A stretch of DNA of 33,859 nt from the NCBI GenBank assembly GCA_027293415.1, contig JAPUFX010000085.1, positions 1 through 33,859 of the forward strand. The letters run 5' to 3'. The translations under genes were made by a program, and so were the position numbers. This stretch comes from Candidatus Methylomirabilota bacterium. GTDB lineage: Bacteria; Methylomirabilota; Methylomirabilia; Methylomirabilales; CSP1-5. The notes beneath the pieces are model-generated. The model made no database searches. It saw only the letters and a program-made list of their open reading frames with translations, and had not been told where the DNA came from. Positions 14,948-23,721 of the stretch are shown here, piece by piece; within the stretch, counting starts at the first letter, position 1; each line of letters opens with the position of its first letter.

Positions 14948-15535
14948 CTACAGTTTTCCCTTCGTCGAGGGAATGCCTTTGACTCGTGGATCCAGAGAGA
15001 TCGCCGCGTCCAAGGCGCGGCCCGCCGCCTTGAAGACCGCCTCGGCCATGTGGTGCGTGTTCTCGCCGTAAGGGATTCCGATATGGAGATTTGCCTTGAG
15101 AGCTGTGGCAAAGGCCCGAAAGAACTCTTTCAGGAGTGTGGCGTCGAACTCCCCAATCTTTCCTGTCAGCCCGTCTGCCCGGTATGCCAGGTATGGCCGA
15201 CCGCTCAAATCGACGGCGACCCAGCCTAACGCATCGTCCATCGGCACTGTCGCCTCACCGTAGCGCCGAATACCCGTCCGGTTGCCCAGCGCCTGGGCAA
15301 ATGCTTCTCCCAGGGCCAAACCGACGTCCTCCATGGTGTGGTGAGGATCCACCGCCAAGTCTCCTTTGGCCCTAAGTGTGAGGTTGAAGAGCCCGTGTTT
15401 CGTGAGTTGCGCAAGCATGTGATCAAAGAACGGAAGACCAGTCTTGATTTGGTAGCTCCCCTGCCCGTCGAGTTCTAGCTCGACGCCAACATCGGTCTCG
15501 GTGGTCCGCCGACGGATCGCCGCCTTGCGCGCCAC
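14948..15535 (-). CDS. hisB: Imidazoleglycerol-phosphate dehydratase
   Basis: A 195-residue monofunctional IGP dehydratase (step 6), lacking the N-terminal phosphatase found in enterobacterial HisB. The manganese-binding histidine motifs are present: FFDHMLAQLTKHG, DPHHTMEDVG and GENTHHMAEAVFKA; near the middle is DDALGWVAVDLSGRP. I start at GTG 15535 (VARKAAIRRRTTETD) with GAGAGGGAAG 9 nt upstream. A TTG at 15556 overlapping the hisD stop is a weaker alternative. The same frame is open further upstream inside hisD but is antisense-free shadow sequence without family similarity. Confidence 0.95.
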   Translation of the reverse strand: MARKAAIRRRTTETDVGVELELDGQGSYQIKTGLPFFDHMLAQLTKHGLFNLTLRAKGDLAVDPHHTMEDVGLALGEAFAQALGNRTGIRRYGEATVPMDDALGWVAVDLSGRPYLAYRADGLTGKIGEFDATLLKEFFRAFATALKANLHIGIPYGENTHHMAEAVFKAAGRALDAAISLDPRVKGIPSTKGKL

Positions 15536-15552
15536 GTATCTTTTCTTCCCTC

Positions 15553-16851
15553 TCAAGATCCCTCCTGCTTTCGAATCCGGACAGCCCGGGCGTGGCCATC
15601 GAGCCCTTCGAGAGATGCTAGCGTCACGGCAGGGTCCCCCAGCCGCTTCAGTCCCTCGGCACTGAAATGGAGCAGGCTCGTACGGTGTAGGAAATCTTCC
15701 ACCGAGAGGGGTGACGCAAACCGCGCCGTTCCCCCTGTCGGCAGCACATGGTTCGGGCCGGCGAGGTAGTCCCCGAGGGTCTCGGGGGAAAATGCCCCCA
15801 GAAACACGGCCCCTGCATGCCGGACGCGTTCGAGCTGCGCCCACGGATCCTGGCAGTGAAGCTCCACATGTTCGGGAGCGATCTCGTTGACCAGCGCGAA
15901 GCAGGCCTCAAGGTCTTGTGCTACGAGGATAGCGCCATTATTGGTCAGGCTTGCTTCGGCTATGCTGCGCCGCGGAAGGTCGTTGAGCTGCCGGTTCAGT
16001 TCGGCCTCCACCTTTCGAGCGAGCGCCTCACTGGTCGTGATACAGAGGGCCATGGCCATTTCATCATGCTCGGCCTGGGCGAGGAGGTCCGCGGCGACGT
16101 ACGCAGGCTCCGCGGCTCCGTCCGCCACAACCACGACCTCGCTAGGCCCGGCGATCGCATCGATCCCCACGGTGCCAGCCACTAAGCGCTTGGCGGTCGC
16201 CACGTAGATGTTGCCCGGACCCACGATCTTATCGACTCTGGGGATGCTGGCTGTCCCGAAGGCCAACGCCCCGATCGCTTGCGCCCCTCCCACCTTGTAA
16301 ATCTCGCCAACCTCCGCCAGGGCAGCAGCCACGAGGACTGCAGGATGGACGGTGAGATTGGAAGTGACCGGGGTGCAGATCGCCCGCCGTTTGACCCCTG
16401 CCACACGCGCAGGGAGAGCATTCATGAGCACGGTAGAGGGATAGGCCGCTTTCCCGCCGGGGACATAGATCCCAACCGCATCCAGGGGTCGACAGAGCTG
16501 GCCGAGGATCGCCCCCTCCTCGGTAAGGAACCAGGACTCGGGGAGCTGTCGGCGGTGAAAGGCCTCGATCCGCACTGCGGCCAGCTTTAAAGCTTCGACC
16601 GCCTCGGGGGAGAGATCATCAAAGGCTCGTGCCACCTCTTCCGGAGTGACCCGGATCGTCGCCGGCGTGAGAGACGCCTCATCAAAACGCTGCGCGTACT
16701 CTAAGACGGCCGTATCGCCTTTTTCGCGGACCTCGGTGAGGATAGGGCGAACCACGACCTCCGCCTCGGCGGACACCGTCGCCCGCCGCACCGCGAGCTC
16801 TTTCAGGAAGGCGGCTCCTACATCCCCATCAGCGCGGAGGAGTCGCATCAT
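15553..16851 (-). CDS. hisD: Histidinol dehydrogenase
   Basis: A 432-residue NAD-dependent zinc enzyme that oxidises L-histidinol to histidine in two steps. Typical blocks are present: PGGKAAYPSTVLMNALPA, VGGAQAIGALAFGT, KIVGPGNIYVATAKR, AGPSEVVVVAD, LLAQAEHDEMA, the catalytic APEHVELH, and AGPNHVLPTGGTARF. Length is normal. Its start lies 23 bp inside hisG, and hisB follows after 17 bp, so the block hisG-hisD-hisB is tightly coupled. No heptad array separates these genes, unlike the downstream his genes. Confidence 0.96.
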   Translation of the reverse strand: MMRLLRADGDVGAAFLKELAVRRATVSAEAEVVVRPILTEVREKGDTAVLEYAQRFDEASLTPATIRVTPEEVARAFDDLSPEAVEALKLAAVRIEAFHRRQLPESWFLTEEGAILGQLCRPLDAVGIYVPGGKAAYPSTVLMNALPARVAGVKRRAICTPVTSNLTVHPAVLVAAALAEVGEIYKVGGAQAIGALAFGTASIPRVDKIVGPGNIYVATAKRLVAGTVGIDAIAGPSEVVVVADGAAEPAYVAADLLAQAEHDEMAMALCITTSEALARKVEAELNRQLNDLPRRSIAEASLTNNGAILVAQDLEACFALVNEIAPEHVELHCQDPWAQLERVRHAGAVFLGAFSPETLGDYLAGPNHVLPTGGTARFASPLSVEDFLHRTSLLHFSAEGLKRLGDPAVTLASLEGLDGHARAVRIRKQEGS

Positions 16852-17503
16852 GCCCTCCCTCCCGCACGACGGTCATCAGTCGGTCAATCAGCCCACGAAC
16901 CTGCTGGTACTTGGTCTTCAAGGCCGCCCGATTGACGATGAGCCGCGCCGTAGCGGTCGCGATCTCTTCCACTTCCTCTAATTCGTTCTCCCGCAAGGTT
17001 CGTCCGGTGTCGACCAAATCCACAATTCGCTCGCAGAGTCCCAGCGACGGTGCCAGCTCGACGGACCCCGAGAGGCGAATGATCTCTACCTGCACGCCCT
17101 GCTCGGTGAAGTACCGTTCGGCTATCTGGGGATATTTGGTGGCCACCCGGACGGCGGAGACTCCGACGGGTCTTCCCCGACTCTGGAGGTTCTTCGGCTG
17201 GGCGACGACCAAACGACAGGCCCCAAACTTGAGGTCCAGCGGTTCGTAGACATCCCGCTCTTGCTCCAGGAGGATATCTTTTCCCACCACCCCCATATCG
17301 GTGGCACCGTACTCCACATAGGTGGGAATATCGGCCGGACGGAGGATCAGGAAGCGATACGCCCCGGTGGAATCCTCACACAGGAGACGCCGGGATTCTG
17401 TGAGCCCCTCCAGCCCGTGGATCCCCGCCGCCTCAAAGAGCTTGATGGCCTCAGGAAAAAGCCGTCCCTTGGGAAGGGCTATAGCGATCTGTCCTCGCTG
17501 CAT
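16829..17503 (-). CDS. hisG: ATP phosphoribosyltransferase, short form
   Basis: A 224-residue catalytic subunit for the first step of histidine synthesis. It has IAIALPKGRLFPEA at the N-terminus, RPADIPTYVEYGATDMGVVGKD, and the PRPP-binding region VDLVDTGRTLRENELEEVE. The C-terminal ACT-like regulatory domain of long HisG (about 290-300 residues) is absent. Short HisG normally works as an octamer with HisZ, a histidyl-tRNA-synthetase paralogue; no hisZ occurs in the window, so it should lie elsewhere. The ATG follows the murA stop directly, and the 3' end overlaps hisD by 23 bp. Confidence 0.95.
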   Translation of the reverse strand: MQRGQIAIALPKGRLFPEAIKLFEAAGIHGLEGLTESRRLLCEDSTGAYRFLILRPADIPTYVEYGATDMGVVGKDILLEQERDVYEPLDLKFGACRLVVAQPKNLQSRGRPVGVSAVRVATKYPQIAERYFTEQGVQVEIIRLSGSVELAPSLGLCERIVDLVDTGRTLRENELEEVEEIATATARLIVNRAALKTKYQQVRGLIDRLMTVVREGGHDATPPR

Positions 17504-18760
17504 TCAGCCCTCCACTCGTTGGATCTCCCCGCCGAGGGAGTGAAGCTTTGCCTCTAATCGCTCGTAGCCGCGATCCAGGTGATAGATGCGGTGGAGCACC
17601 GTTTCTCCGCGGGCTTGCAGTCCTGCGATGACCAAGGAGGCACTGGCGCGTAGATCGGTCGCCATCACAGGGGCTCCGCGGAGGCAGGGGACACCCTGGA
17701 CAAGAGCGGTCGGGCCGCCGAACGTAATATCCGCTCCCATCCGCACCAGCTCAGGGATGTGCATAAAGCGGTTTTCGAAGACCGTTTCCGTGATGACAGA
17801 TTTCCCATCGGCGATCGTCATCAAGGCCATGATCTGGGCCTGAACATCGGTGGCGAAACCAGGAAAGGGCGCGGTGGTGATATCCACCGCCTGCGGCCGG
17901 GTACCCATCCGTACCCGGAGTCCTCCCTCCTCTACCGCCACGGCCGCCCCTGCCTCCTGGAGTGTCGTCGTCACCGCTTCGAAGTGTTGGGGAATGCACC
18001 CCTGGATCAAGACATCGCCCTGGGTGATGGCCCCTGCCACCGCCAAGGTCGCCGCCTCGATCCGATCCGGGACAATCCGGTGTTGGGTACCCGCCAGGTC
18101 CTCGACCCCCTCGATGGTTATGGTGGACGTCCCAGCCCCCTCGATCCGGGCTCCCATCTTTTGGAGAAGATGCGCCAAGTCTCCTACCTCCGGCTCGCGG
18201 GCGGCATTTTCGAGGACGGTGGTCCCCTTCGCTAACGTCGCCGCCATCATGAGATTTTCGGTTCCCGTGACGGAGACTTGTTCGAACGCAAAGCGGGTCC
18301 CGATGAGGCGAGGCGCCTTGGCCACCACGTACCCCTCTACGATCTCGATCTCCGCTCCCATCCTTTGGAGTCCAGCCAGATGCAGGTTGATCGGGCGCGG
18401 GCCAATGGCACAGCCCCCGGGTAGCGAAACTCGGGCCTTCCCGAATCTGGCGAGGAGGGGACCCAGCACCAGCACCGAGGCCCGCATCGTCCGCACGAGA
18501 TCGTACGGAGCCTCGCAACGACGAACCGCCCGCGAACTGAGACACACGGTCCCCAAACCACCTTCGCGAGACTCTACTCCCATGAACTGCAGCAGCCTCT
18601 CGATCGTCGTCACATCTCGGAGAGATGGAATATTTTCTAGGACGAGCTCGTCCGAGGCAAGGAGCACGGCCACCATCGCGGGAAGGGCCGAGTTCTTTGC
18701 TCCACTTACCGTCACGCTACCGCACAGGGGATGCCCACCCCGGATCAGCAACCGATCCAC
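17504..18760 (-). CDS. murA: UDP-N-acetylglucosamine 1-carboxyvinyltransferase
   Basis: A 418-residue cytoplasmic enzyme that transfers enolpyruvate from PEP to UDP-GlcNAc, the first committed step of peptidoglycan synthesis. Key residues are Lys22 (GAKNSALPA) and the fosfomycin-target cysteine Cys117 ([16 protein letters not shown]). DIQ-type region [16 protein letters not shown] and C-terminal [17 protein letters not shown] are normal. Having Cys rather than Asp at 117 predicts fosfomycin sensitivity of the enzyme itself. It sits between prmC (1-bp gap) and hisG (adjacent), so it is an internal operon gene. Confidence 0.97.
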   Translation of the reverse strand: MDRLLIRGGHPLCGSVTVSGAKNSALPAMVAVLLASDELVLENIPSLRDVTTIERLLQFMGVESREGGLGTVCLSSRAVRRCEAPYDLVRTMRASVLVLGPLLARFGKARVSLPGGCAIGPRPINLHLAGLQRMGAEIEIVEGYVVAKAPRLIGTRFAFEQVSVTGTENLMMAATLAKGTTVLENAAREPEVGDLAHLLQKMGARIEGAGTSTITIEGVEDLAGTQHRIVPDRIEAATLAVAGAITQGDVLIQGCIPQHFEAVTTTLQEAGAAVAVEEGGLRVRMGTRPQAVDITTAPFPGFATDVQAQIMALMTIADGKSVITETVFENRFMHIPELVRMGADITFGGPTALVQGVPCLRGAPVMATDLRASASLVIAGLQARGETVLHRIYHLDRGYERLEAKLHSLGGEIQRVEG

Positions 18761-18761
18761 G

Positions 18762-19730
18762 CTACACTCCGTTCATCCCAAGGGTGTCCTGCTCAGGCGA
18801 AGATCCCCTGCACGGTACGAATCCTGGTCCCGTGGAACACGCCATGATCATCCGCTTCCGACCGCCCAAATCTGGCACGACCTCCACATCGGGGAAGCCC
18901 CCCCGATCCCGCAGAAGCCTTATGAGAAAAATTTCCTGCTCTGGAGCCATTTCCAGGGCCAACCATCCTCCGGGGCGGAGGAGGGTTGATGCCCCTGTGA
19001 TGATCTGTCGGTGACACCACAGGCCATCCGGCCCCCCATCTAAGGCCTCGACAGGCTCATAGTGCGCCTCGGGCGGCAAGACCGCAAGATCGGTGGTGGC
19101 AACATAGGGCGGGTTACTGACAATCAGGTCGCACTGGCCGATGAGGCCCCGGGCAAAGACCGGCTCCAGAAGATCCCCCTGGAGGAAGGCAATCTGCCCT
19201 GCGACCTCATGCACGCCAGCATTTTCTCTGGCAACGTCCAGCGCTTCCCGTGAGATCTCGGTCGCATAGATCCGGGCGGAGGGCAACATTTTCGCCATTG
19301 CCACGGCGATGGCTCCCGATCCGGTCCCAACGTCCACAATCACGGGGGCCGTCAACTGCTTGAGCCGCGCGAGCGCTGTCTCGACCAGGACCTCGGTTTC
19401 AGGCCGCGGGACCAAGACAGCAGGAGTCACCTTGAAGGACAGGGACCAAAATTCCTTCGTCCCGGTGAGATAGGCAACTGGTACTCGAGCCTGTCGCCGC
19501 GAGACCAGAGTCCTGTACGTCTCAAAAACCGCAGGTGGCAGCCGTTCTTCAATGGCGGCATACAAGTGGAGGCGGTTAGAGCGGAGGAGGGAAGCCAACA
19601 GACATTCGGCATCCAGCCGAGGGGTGTCAACCCCCGCAGATTTCAGCAGAGCAGTCGCCCACACCAGGGTCTGTCCAATCGACGAACCCTCCGGTATGAG
19701 TACTACTCTCTCCGTGACCAACGATTCCAC
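18762..19730 (-). CDS. prmC: Release factor glutamine methyltransferase
   Basis: A 322-residue SAM-dependent methyltransferase that modifies the glutamine of the GGQ motif in release factors. The N-terminal helical domain ([21 protein letters not shown]) is followed by the Rossmann domain with [16 protein letters not shown] and the catalytic NPPYV ([11 protein letters not shown]). It is about 30 residues longer than typical because of a non-conserved C-terminal tail after [12 protein letters not shown] 19730 has AGGAGG 10 nt upstream. That site touches the edge of the dispersed hairpin element lying between prmC and its substrate gene prfA. Confidence 0.94.
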   Translation of the reverse strand: MESLVTERVVLIPEGSSIGQTLVWATALLKSAGVDTPRLDAECLLASLLRSNRLHLYAAIEERLPPAVFETYRTLVSRRQARVPVAYLTGTKEFWSLSFKVTPAVLVPRPETEVLVETALARLKQLTAPVIVDVGTGSGAIAVAMAKMLPSARIYATEISREALDVARENAGVHEVAGQIAFLQGDLLEPVFARGLIGQCDLIVSNPPYVATTDLAVLPPEAHYEPVEALDGGPDGLWCHRQIITGASTLLRPGGWLALEMAPEQEIFLIRLLRDRGGFPDVEVVPDLGGRKRMIMACSTGPGFVPCRGSSPEQDTLGMNGV

Positions 19731-19744
19731 CGCACTTCTTCCTC

Positions 19745-19946
19745 CTAGCCCAGATTATTCACGTAGAAGTGAAGTGAATAATCTGCCCTCCGGGCTTCGA
19801 CTCCGCCCAGCGTTTCCGGGGCGTCGCTCAGGGCTAGCCTTGAGTCCCGCCGAAGCGGCGGGATCGAAACCTGCCGGTGCGGCCGAGCCCGCACCTGCAG
19901 GCGCATTATTCACGAAGACACTCCAGTCGTGAATAATGCGGGCTCG
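19745..19946 (-). repeat. Dispersed ~200-bp multi-hairpin element, copy B
   Basis: This is the inverted counterpart of the element at 8095-8293. In reverse complement it reads AGCCCGCATTATTCACGA at its start and ends CAGATTATTCAC, an 11-nt loop and GTGAATAATCTGGGCTAG. Many differences from copy A fall in hairpin loops (for example GCCGCTTCGGC against GCCGCTGCGGC), leaving stems intact; one GC-rich internal stem is weakened. The right-hand loop is longer by a few bases. It lies 3 bp after the prfA stop codon and before prmC, interrupting an otherwise tight operon. Confidence 0.85.
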
Positions 19947-19949
19947 GTG

Positions 19950-21032
19950 TCATGTCGCTGAGGAGGCTCTGAGTCGCTCCGCCTCGTGATGTGTGACCAG
20001 GGCTTGGATGAGCTCTGCCAGGTCTCCCTCGAGTACGGCCGAGAGATTATACAGGGTTAACCCGATGCGGTGGTCGGTCACCCGACCCTGGGGAAAGTTG
20101 TACGTCCGAATCCGCTCGCTCCGATCTCCCGTCCCCACCTGTTGCCGCCTGGCGTCGGCGATCTCGCGCTCTTGCTCGGCCCGGGCCTGCTCCAGAAGAC
20201 GCGCTCGGAGGACCTTGAGAGCCTTGGCCTTGTTCTTGTGCTGGGACCGTTCGTCCTGGCAGGAGACGACCAAACCTGTCGGGAGATGGGTCATCCGAAC
20301 CGCCGAATCGGTGACATTAACATGCTGTCCCCCGTGCCCGCTGGCCCGGAAGACGTCGATCTGGAGATCCTTCGGGTCGATCTGGACCTCCACCTCTTCC
20401 GCTTCGGGGAGGACCGCCACCGTCACCGTTGAGGTGTGAATCCGGCCGCCCGCCTCGGTCACCGGAACCCGCTGCACCCGGTGCACACCACTCTCCTGCC
20501 GGAGCTTCCGGAAGGCTCCCTTTCCCTCAATCGCTAGGATAACCTCCTTCATCCCTCCGATCCCGGTGGGATGGGCCGAGAGCATCTCCACCCTCCAGCC
20601 CTGGGACTCGGCATGCCGGGTATACATCCGGAGAAGATCAGCGGCAAATAATGCTGCCTCTCCCCCACCAGCCCCAGCCCGGATCTCCATGATTACTCCC
20701 TTCTCGCCGGCCAGATCCTTCGGGAGGAGCATCTCCTTGAGTTCCTGCTCTAAAACCTCTTGCCGCTTCCCGAGCGCCTCGAGTTCTCCCGCGGCGAGCG
20801 CCCGCATCTCCGAGTCGGCCGTCTCCTCAAGGAGCACTGCCGCCCCCTCCTGCTCTTGGAGCAGTTGTCGGTAGCCCCGGTATTTTTCCACAATCGGATG
20901 GAGATCTGCGTGGGCCTTGGCGTGGCGTTGAAAGGTGCTAGGATCCTTCAGAACCGAGGGATCGGCCATCTTCTGGCTCAAGTCCTCGTACCGCGTTTCG
21001 ATCTCCCCCAGCTTGTCCAGCCACGTTAGCAT
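19950..21032 (-). CDS. prfA: Peptide chain release factor 1
   Basis: A 360-residue release factor decoding UAA/UAG. It has the PCRF domain with [15 protein letters not shown], the codon-recognition tripeptide PVT at about 190-192 (RF1 family PxT; RF2 has SPF), and the catalytic GGQ at 234-236 ([10 protein letters not shown]). The C-terminal RF1-type [14 protein letters not shown] is normal. ATG 21032 ([12 protein letters not shown]) is chosen; an in-frame GTG at 21053 would add seven residues and neither has a strong ribosome site. GGQ is the target of PrmC, encoded next. Confidence 0.95.
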   Translation of the reverse strand: MLTWLDKLGEIETRYEDLSQKMADPSVLKDPSTFQRHAKAHADLHPIVEKYRGYRQLLQEQEGAAVLLEETADSEMRALAAGELEALGKRQEVLEQELKEMLLPKDLAGEKGVIMEIRAGAGGGEAALFAADLLRMYTRHAESQGWRVEMLSAHPTGIGGMKEVILAIEGKGAFRKLRQESGVHRVQRVPVTEAGGRIHTSTVTVAVLPEAEEVEVQIDPKDLQIDVFRASGHGGQHVNVTDSAVRMTHLPTGLVVSCQDERSQHKNKAKALKVLRARLLEQARAEQEREIADARRQQVGTGDRSERIRTYNFPQGRVTDHRIGLTLYNLSAVLEGDLAELIQALVTHHEAERLRASSAT

Positions 21033-21096
21033 AAGAGCACGTTCATACCTCACCGATCAGCACAGGGGCATTCATTCCCTCTCAGTGATCCGTGAG

Positions 21097-21312
21097 TTAT
21101 GAACCTTGACCCGTCTTGCGCCGGTATCTGCGCTGGAATCGCTCCACACGCCCTTCGCTGTCTACCAGCTTCTGCCGTCCGGTAAAGAAGGGATGACATT
21201 TGGAGCAGATTTCCACCCGGCCCTTCGGGACGACCGACCGGGTATGGATGACCTCGCCGCAGGCGCAGGTAATGGTACAATCTACGTATTCAGGATGGAT
21301 CCCCTTCTTCAT
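21097..21312 (-). CDS. rpmE: 50S ribosomal protein L31, zinc-binding form
   Basis: A 71-residue protein, MKKGIHPEY at the start, with cysteines at 16, 18, 36 and 39 ([11 protein letters not shown] and [12 protein letters not shown]). These make it the C+ zinc-binding type rather than the zinc-free paralogue. The tail [14 protein letters not shown] is typical. ATG 21312 is preferred over upstream in-frame starts on family length and the AGGAGAAGCAGAG ribosome site. It is the first gene of the unit continuing through prfA, prmC, murA and the his genes, with its own promoter directly after the rho terminator. Confidence 0.95.
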   Translation of the reverse strand: MKKGIHPEYVDCTITCACGEVIHTRSVVPKGRVEICSKCHPFFTGRQKLVDSEGRVERFQRRYRRKTGQGS

Positions 21313-21367
21313 CTCTGCTTCTCCTGTTCCCAACACAAGGGATTCGTAGCTTCTCCACAAGTATCGA

Positions 21368-21395
21368 ATTGTAGCATGCTTCACCCCGAGGGCAA
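21368..21395 (-). promoter_or_regulatory. Sigma-70 promoter of rpmE-prfA-prmC-murA-his
   Basis: Minus-strand TTGCCC (21390-21395) and TACAAT (21368-21373) are spaced 16 bp apart. Each hexamer is 4 or 5 of 6 consensus. It starts within the T-run of the rho terminator and gives a leader of about 50 nt before rpmE. Confidence 0.55.
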
Positions 21396-21419
21396 CAAAA
21401 AAGCAGCCTCTCGGCTGCT
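21394..21419 (-). terminator. Intrinsic terminator after rho
   Basis: On the minus strand AGCAGCC, loop GAGA and GGCTGCT form a perfect 7-bp stem followed by TTTTTTGTT. It lies 25 bp after the rho stop codon. It separates the rho unit from the rpmE unit. Confidence 0.88.
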
Positions 21420-21444
21420 TTCGTCCCTCGACCTCGCCCTCTAC

Positions 21445-22812
21445 TTAGGTGTTCATGGACCGGAGAAAGTCCGCGTTGGACTTGGTCTCGGACAGCTTCC
21501 CCTGGAGGAGCTCCATCGCCTCCACAACCCCCATGCTGGCCAAGACCTTCCGGAGGACCCACATCCGGTTCAGTTCTTCTGGGGTCAGGAGCAGCTCCTC
21601 CTTGCGGGTCCCGGACCGGAAGATGTCGATGGTAGGAAACATCCGCTTGTCTAACAAGCGGCGATCCAGATGGAGCTCCATATTCCCGGTGCCCTTGAAC
21701 TCCTCAAAGATCACATCGTCCATCCGGCTCCCGGTGTCGACCAAGGCTGTCGCGATGATGGTAAGGGATCCTCCCCCCTCGGTGTTCCGGGCCGCCCCAA
21801 AGAAGCGCTTGGGACGCTGCAGGGCGTTTGCGTCAATTCCCCCTGAGAGGACTTTGCCGCTCGGCGGACAGACCGCATTATACGCGCGGGCGAGTCGGGT
21901 GATCGAGTCGAGCAGGATGACCACATCCCGCCTGTGCTCGACGAGACGTCTCGCCTTTTCCAAGACCATCTCCGCCACCTGGACGTGGCGACTGGCTGGT
22001 TCGTCGAATGTCGAGCTGATCACCTCCGCCTTGACCGACCGCTGGAAATCGGTCACCTCTTCCGGACGTTCATCGATCAGGAGGACGATGAGAAATATCT
22101 CTGGATGATTCTTGGTGATGCTGTCCGCAATCTTTTGCAGGAGGATCGTTTTCCCGGTCCGGGGCTGCGCCACGATCAATCCCCGCTGCCCTTTCCCGAT
22201 GGGCGTGATCAAATCCATGACCCGCATACTGATCTCATTCCCGGTGGTCTCCAGGCTGATCCGCGCATCGGGAAAGAGAGGGGTCAGGTTGTCGAAAAGG
22301 GTCTTGTCTTTAATAAGTTCCGGATCTTCAAAGTTGACCGCCTCCACCTTCAGGAGGGCGAAATACCGCTCCCCCTCCTTCGGCGGGCGGACCTGGCCCG
22401 ACACGGTATCGCCGGTCCTCAAATCAAAGCGCCGGATCTGTGATGGGGAGACGTAGATATCATCAGGCCCCGGGAGATAATTGTAATGGGGGGCTCGGAG
22501 AAAGCCGAAGCCATCCGGGAGGACTTCGAGAACCCCTTCGGCGAAGATGAGACCGTTCTTCTCCGCCTGGGCTTCCAAAATCTTAAAGATAAGCTCTTGC
22601 TTCCGAAGGGCGCTTGCACCCACCATGCCGAGGGAGCGCGCAATGGTATTCAGTTCGGGGATGGTCTTTTCTGTCAACTCCGCCAAGTTCATCAGGCCTT
22701 CGCGGGGAGCGTCAACGACCGCGTCACGGGTCATCGCCTTTGTCTCCCTCGTCTCCTTCCCCTCTTTGCTCGCCTCCTTGGCGACATCGGTGGCATGGCG
22801 TTGGGACGGCAT
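21445..22812 (-). CDS. rho: Transcription termination factor Rho
   Basis: A 455-residue hexameric RNA-dependent ATPase. The N-terminal Rho_N helical domain ([21 protein letters not shown]) is followed by the primary RNA-binding OB fold ([21 protein letters not shown]). Then come the P-loop [12 protein letters not shown], Walker [11 protein letters not shown], and the Q/R-loop region with [20 protein letters not shown] short charged extension of about 38 residues precedes Rho_N. ATG 22812 has AAGGAGGGGAG 10 nt upstream; an earlier in-frame start adds 15 residues without a better site. A leader of about 260 nt precedes it, which fits the autoregulation known for rho in E. coli, though no specific element is identified. 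Confidence 0.96.
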   Translation of the reverse strand: MPSQRHATDVAKEASKEGKETRETKAMTRDAVVDAPREGLMNLAELTEKTIPELNTIARSLGMVGASALRKQELIFKILEAQAEKNGLIFAEGVLEVLPDGFGFLRAPHYNYLPGPDDIYVSPSQIRRFDLRTGDTVSGQVRPPKEGERYFALLKVEAVNFEDPELIKDKTLFDNLTPLFPDARISLETTGNEISMRVMDLITPIGKGQRGLIVAQPRTGKTILLQKIADSITKNHPEIFLIVLLIDERPEEVTDFQRSVKAEVISSTFDEPASRHVQVAEMVLEKARRLVEHRRDVVILLDSITRLARAYNAVCPPSGKVLSGGIDANALQRPKRFFGAARNTEGGGSLTIIATALVDTGSRMDDVIFEEFKGTGNMELHLDRRLLDKRMFPTIDIFRSGTRKEELLLTPEELNRMWVLRKVLASMGVVEAMELLQGKLSETKSNADFLRSMNT

Positions 22813-23109
22813 AGCGTTTCTTCTCCCCTCCTTATCGCGCACGTTGCGGGACCCCACTCCCTCCGGTTCTCTTATCCTCTCAACCTGCTTCTCGTTGGAT
22901 CTATCATCAGTGCATCAATGCCGGGCAGGGCATCATCGCCCGACATAGAGTGCGGGATAGCTGTCTCTGTTTGCGTATACTACACGATACAGGGGATCTC
23001 CCGGGACTGATCAGAACAGCTGGATTGCAGCGGTGGAATAATTCTGAGAGTCTTGAGGAGGTGTCTACATACTGTCTAGAGTGCATGGTAAGAACACCTT
23101 CCATCCTTG
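22813..23109 (-). other. Long rho leader without a recognised gene
   Basis: This 297-bp gap between coaE and rho holds no ORF with family similarity. A 68-codon minus frame overlaps it (22907-23113) but starts inside coaE/promoter sequence, is cysteine-rich and unconvincing. Small imperfect palindromes occur (around 22918-22945). It is best read as the rho 5' leader. Confidence 0.45.
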
Positions 23110-23113
23110 TCAA
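23085..23113 (-). promoter_or_regulatory. Probable sigma-70 promoter of rho
   Basis: Minus-strand TTGACA (23108-23113, full consensus) and TACCAT (23085-23090, 4 of 6) have a 17-bp spacer. The -35 overlaps the last codon and stop of coaE. The implied leader is about 270 nt. Confidence 0.55.
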
Positions 23114-23721
23114 GGTTTTTTTGGCCCCACTCGGAGCAGCACCTGGAATATTTCCTGGACTCTCCGTTCCGTCTCCTGAAGATCCCCTCCATTCTCGATC
23201 ACGAAATCGGCCCGCTTGACCTTCTCCGAAAGAGGCATCTGAGTATGGATTCGGGCCAAGGCTTCTTCTCGGCTCAGCCCCCGATCTGTCATGAGGCGAG
23301 TCACCTGCACCTCTTCGGGGGCGGTGACGACCACCACCCAGTCAAACCGACCTTCAGACCCAGACTCGATGAGGAGGGGGAGTTCCACTACGCATACGGG
23401 GATTCCTTGTATCCGGAGTTCAGCCAGCCGTTCCTCGACCGCGACGACCAGCGCAGGATGAACGATGGTCTCGAGTCGCCTGCGCAATCGTTCATCACGA
23501 AAGACTATCTCTCCCAATAATTTCCGATTGATGGTCCCGTCGCGTTGCAGGATGTCCGGCCCAAAGGCCTCGACGGTGGCTTCAAAGACTTTCGTCCCTG
23601 GTACCTGCAATTCTCGAACCACTTCATCCCCGTCAAGGACCGTAGCCCCCCCCTTCGCGAAGATCCCCGCGACCGTGCTCTTGCCGGTCGCAATGCCCCC
23701 TGTCAGCCCCACAATGATCAC
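23110..23721 (-). CDS. coaE: Dephospho-CoA kinase
   Basis: A 203-residue P-loop kinase catalysing the last step of coenzyme A synthesis, phosphorylation of the 3'-hydroxyl of dephospho-CoA. It shows VGLTGGIATGKSTVAGIF (Walker A), VLDGDEVVREL, and VVVVTAPEEVQVTRLMTDRGLS followed by RIHTQMP, the typical lid region. Start GTG 23721 overlaps the TGA of the upstream nuclease gene (GTGA), so translation is coupled; the longer open frame upstream lies inside that gene. In many bacteria coaE follows polA directly, which matters for the truncated PolA-like neighbour. Confidence 0.94.
   Translation of the reverse strand: MIIVGLTGGIATGKSTVAGIFAKGGATVLDGDEVVRELQVPGTKVFEATVEAFGPDILQRDGTINRKLLGEIVFRDERLRRRLETIVHPALVVAVEERLAELRIQGIPVCVVELPLLIESGSEGRFDWVVVVTAPEEVQVTRLMTDRGLSREEALARIHTQMPLSEKVKRADFVIENGGDLQETERRVQEIFQVLLRVGPKKP

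Noticed and set aside
15536-15844. N-terminal extension of HisB by about 100 residues
   Set aside because: It lies wholly inside hisD in another frame and has no similarity to HisB; the family start matches GTG 15535.
17850-18989. A 379-codon open frame on the plus strand across murA and prmC
   Set aside because: It is antisense to two well-recognised genes, rich in Arg/Ser/Pro, and shows no family motifs; a GC-rich shadow frame.
22907-23113. A 68-codon minus-strand frame in the rho leader, considered as a leader peptide or small protein
   Set aside because: Its start overlaps the coaE stop and the predicted promoter -35, it has no clear ribosome site and no recognisable composition.
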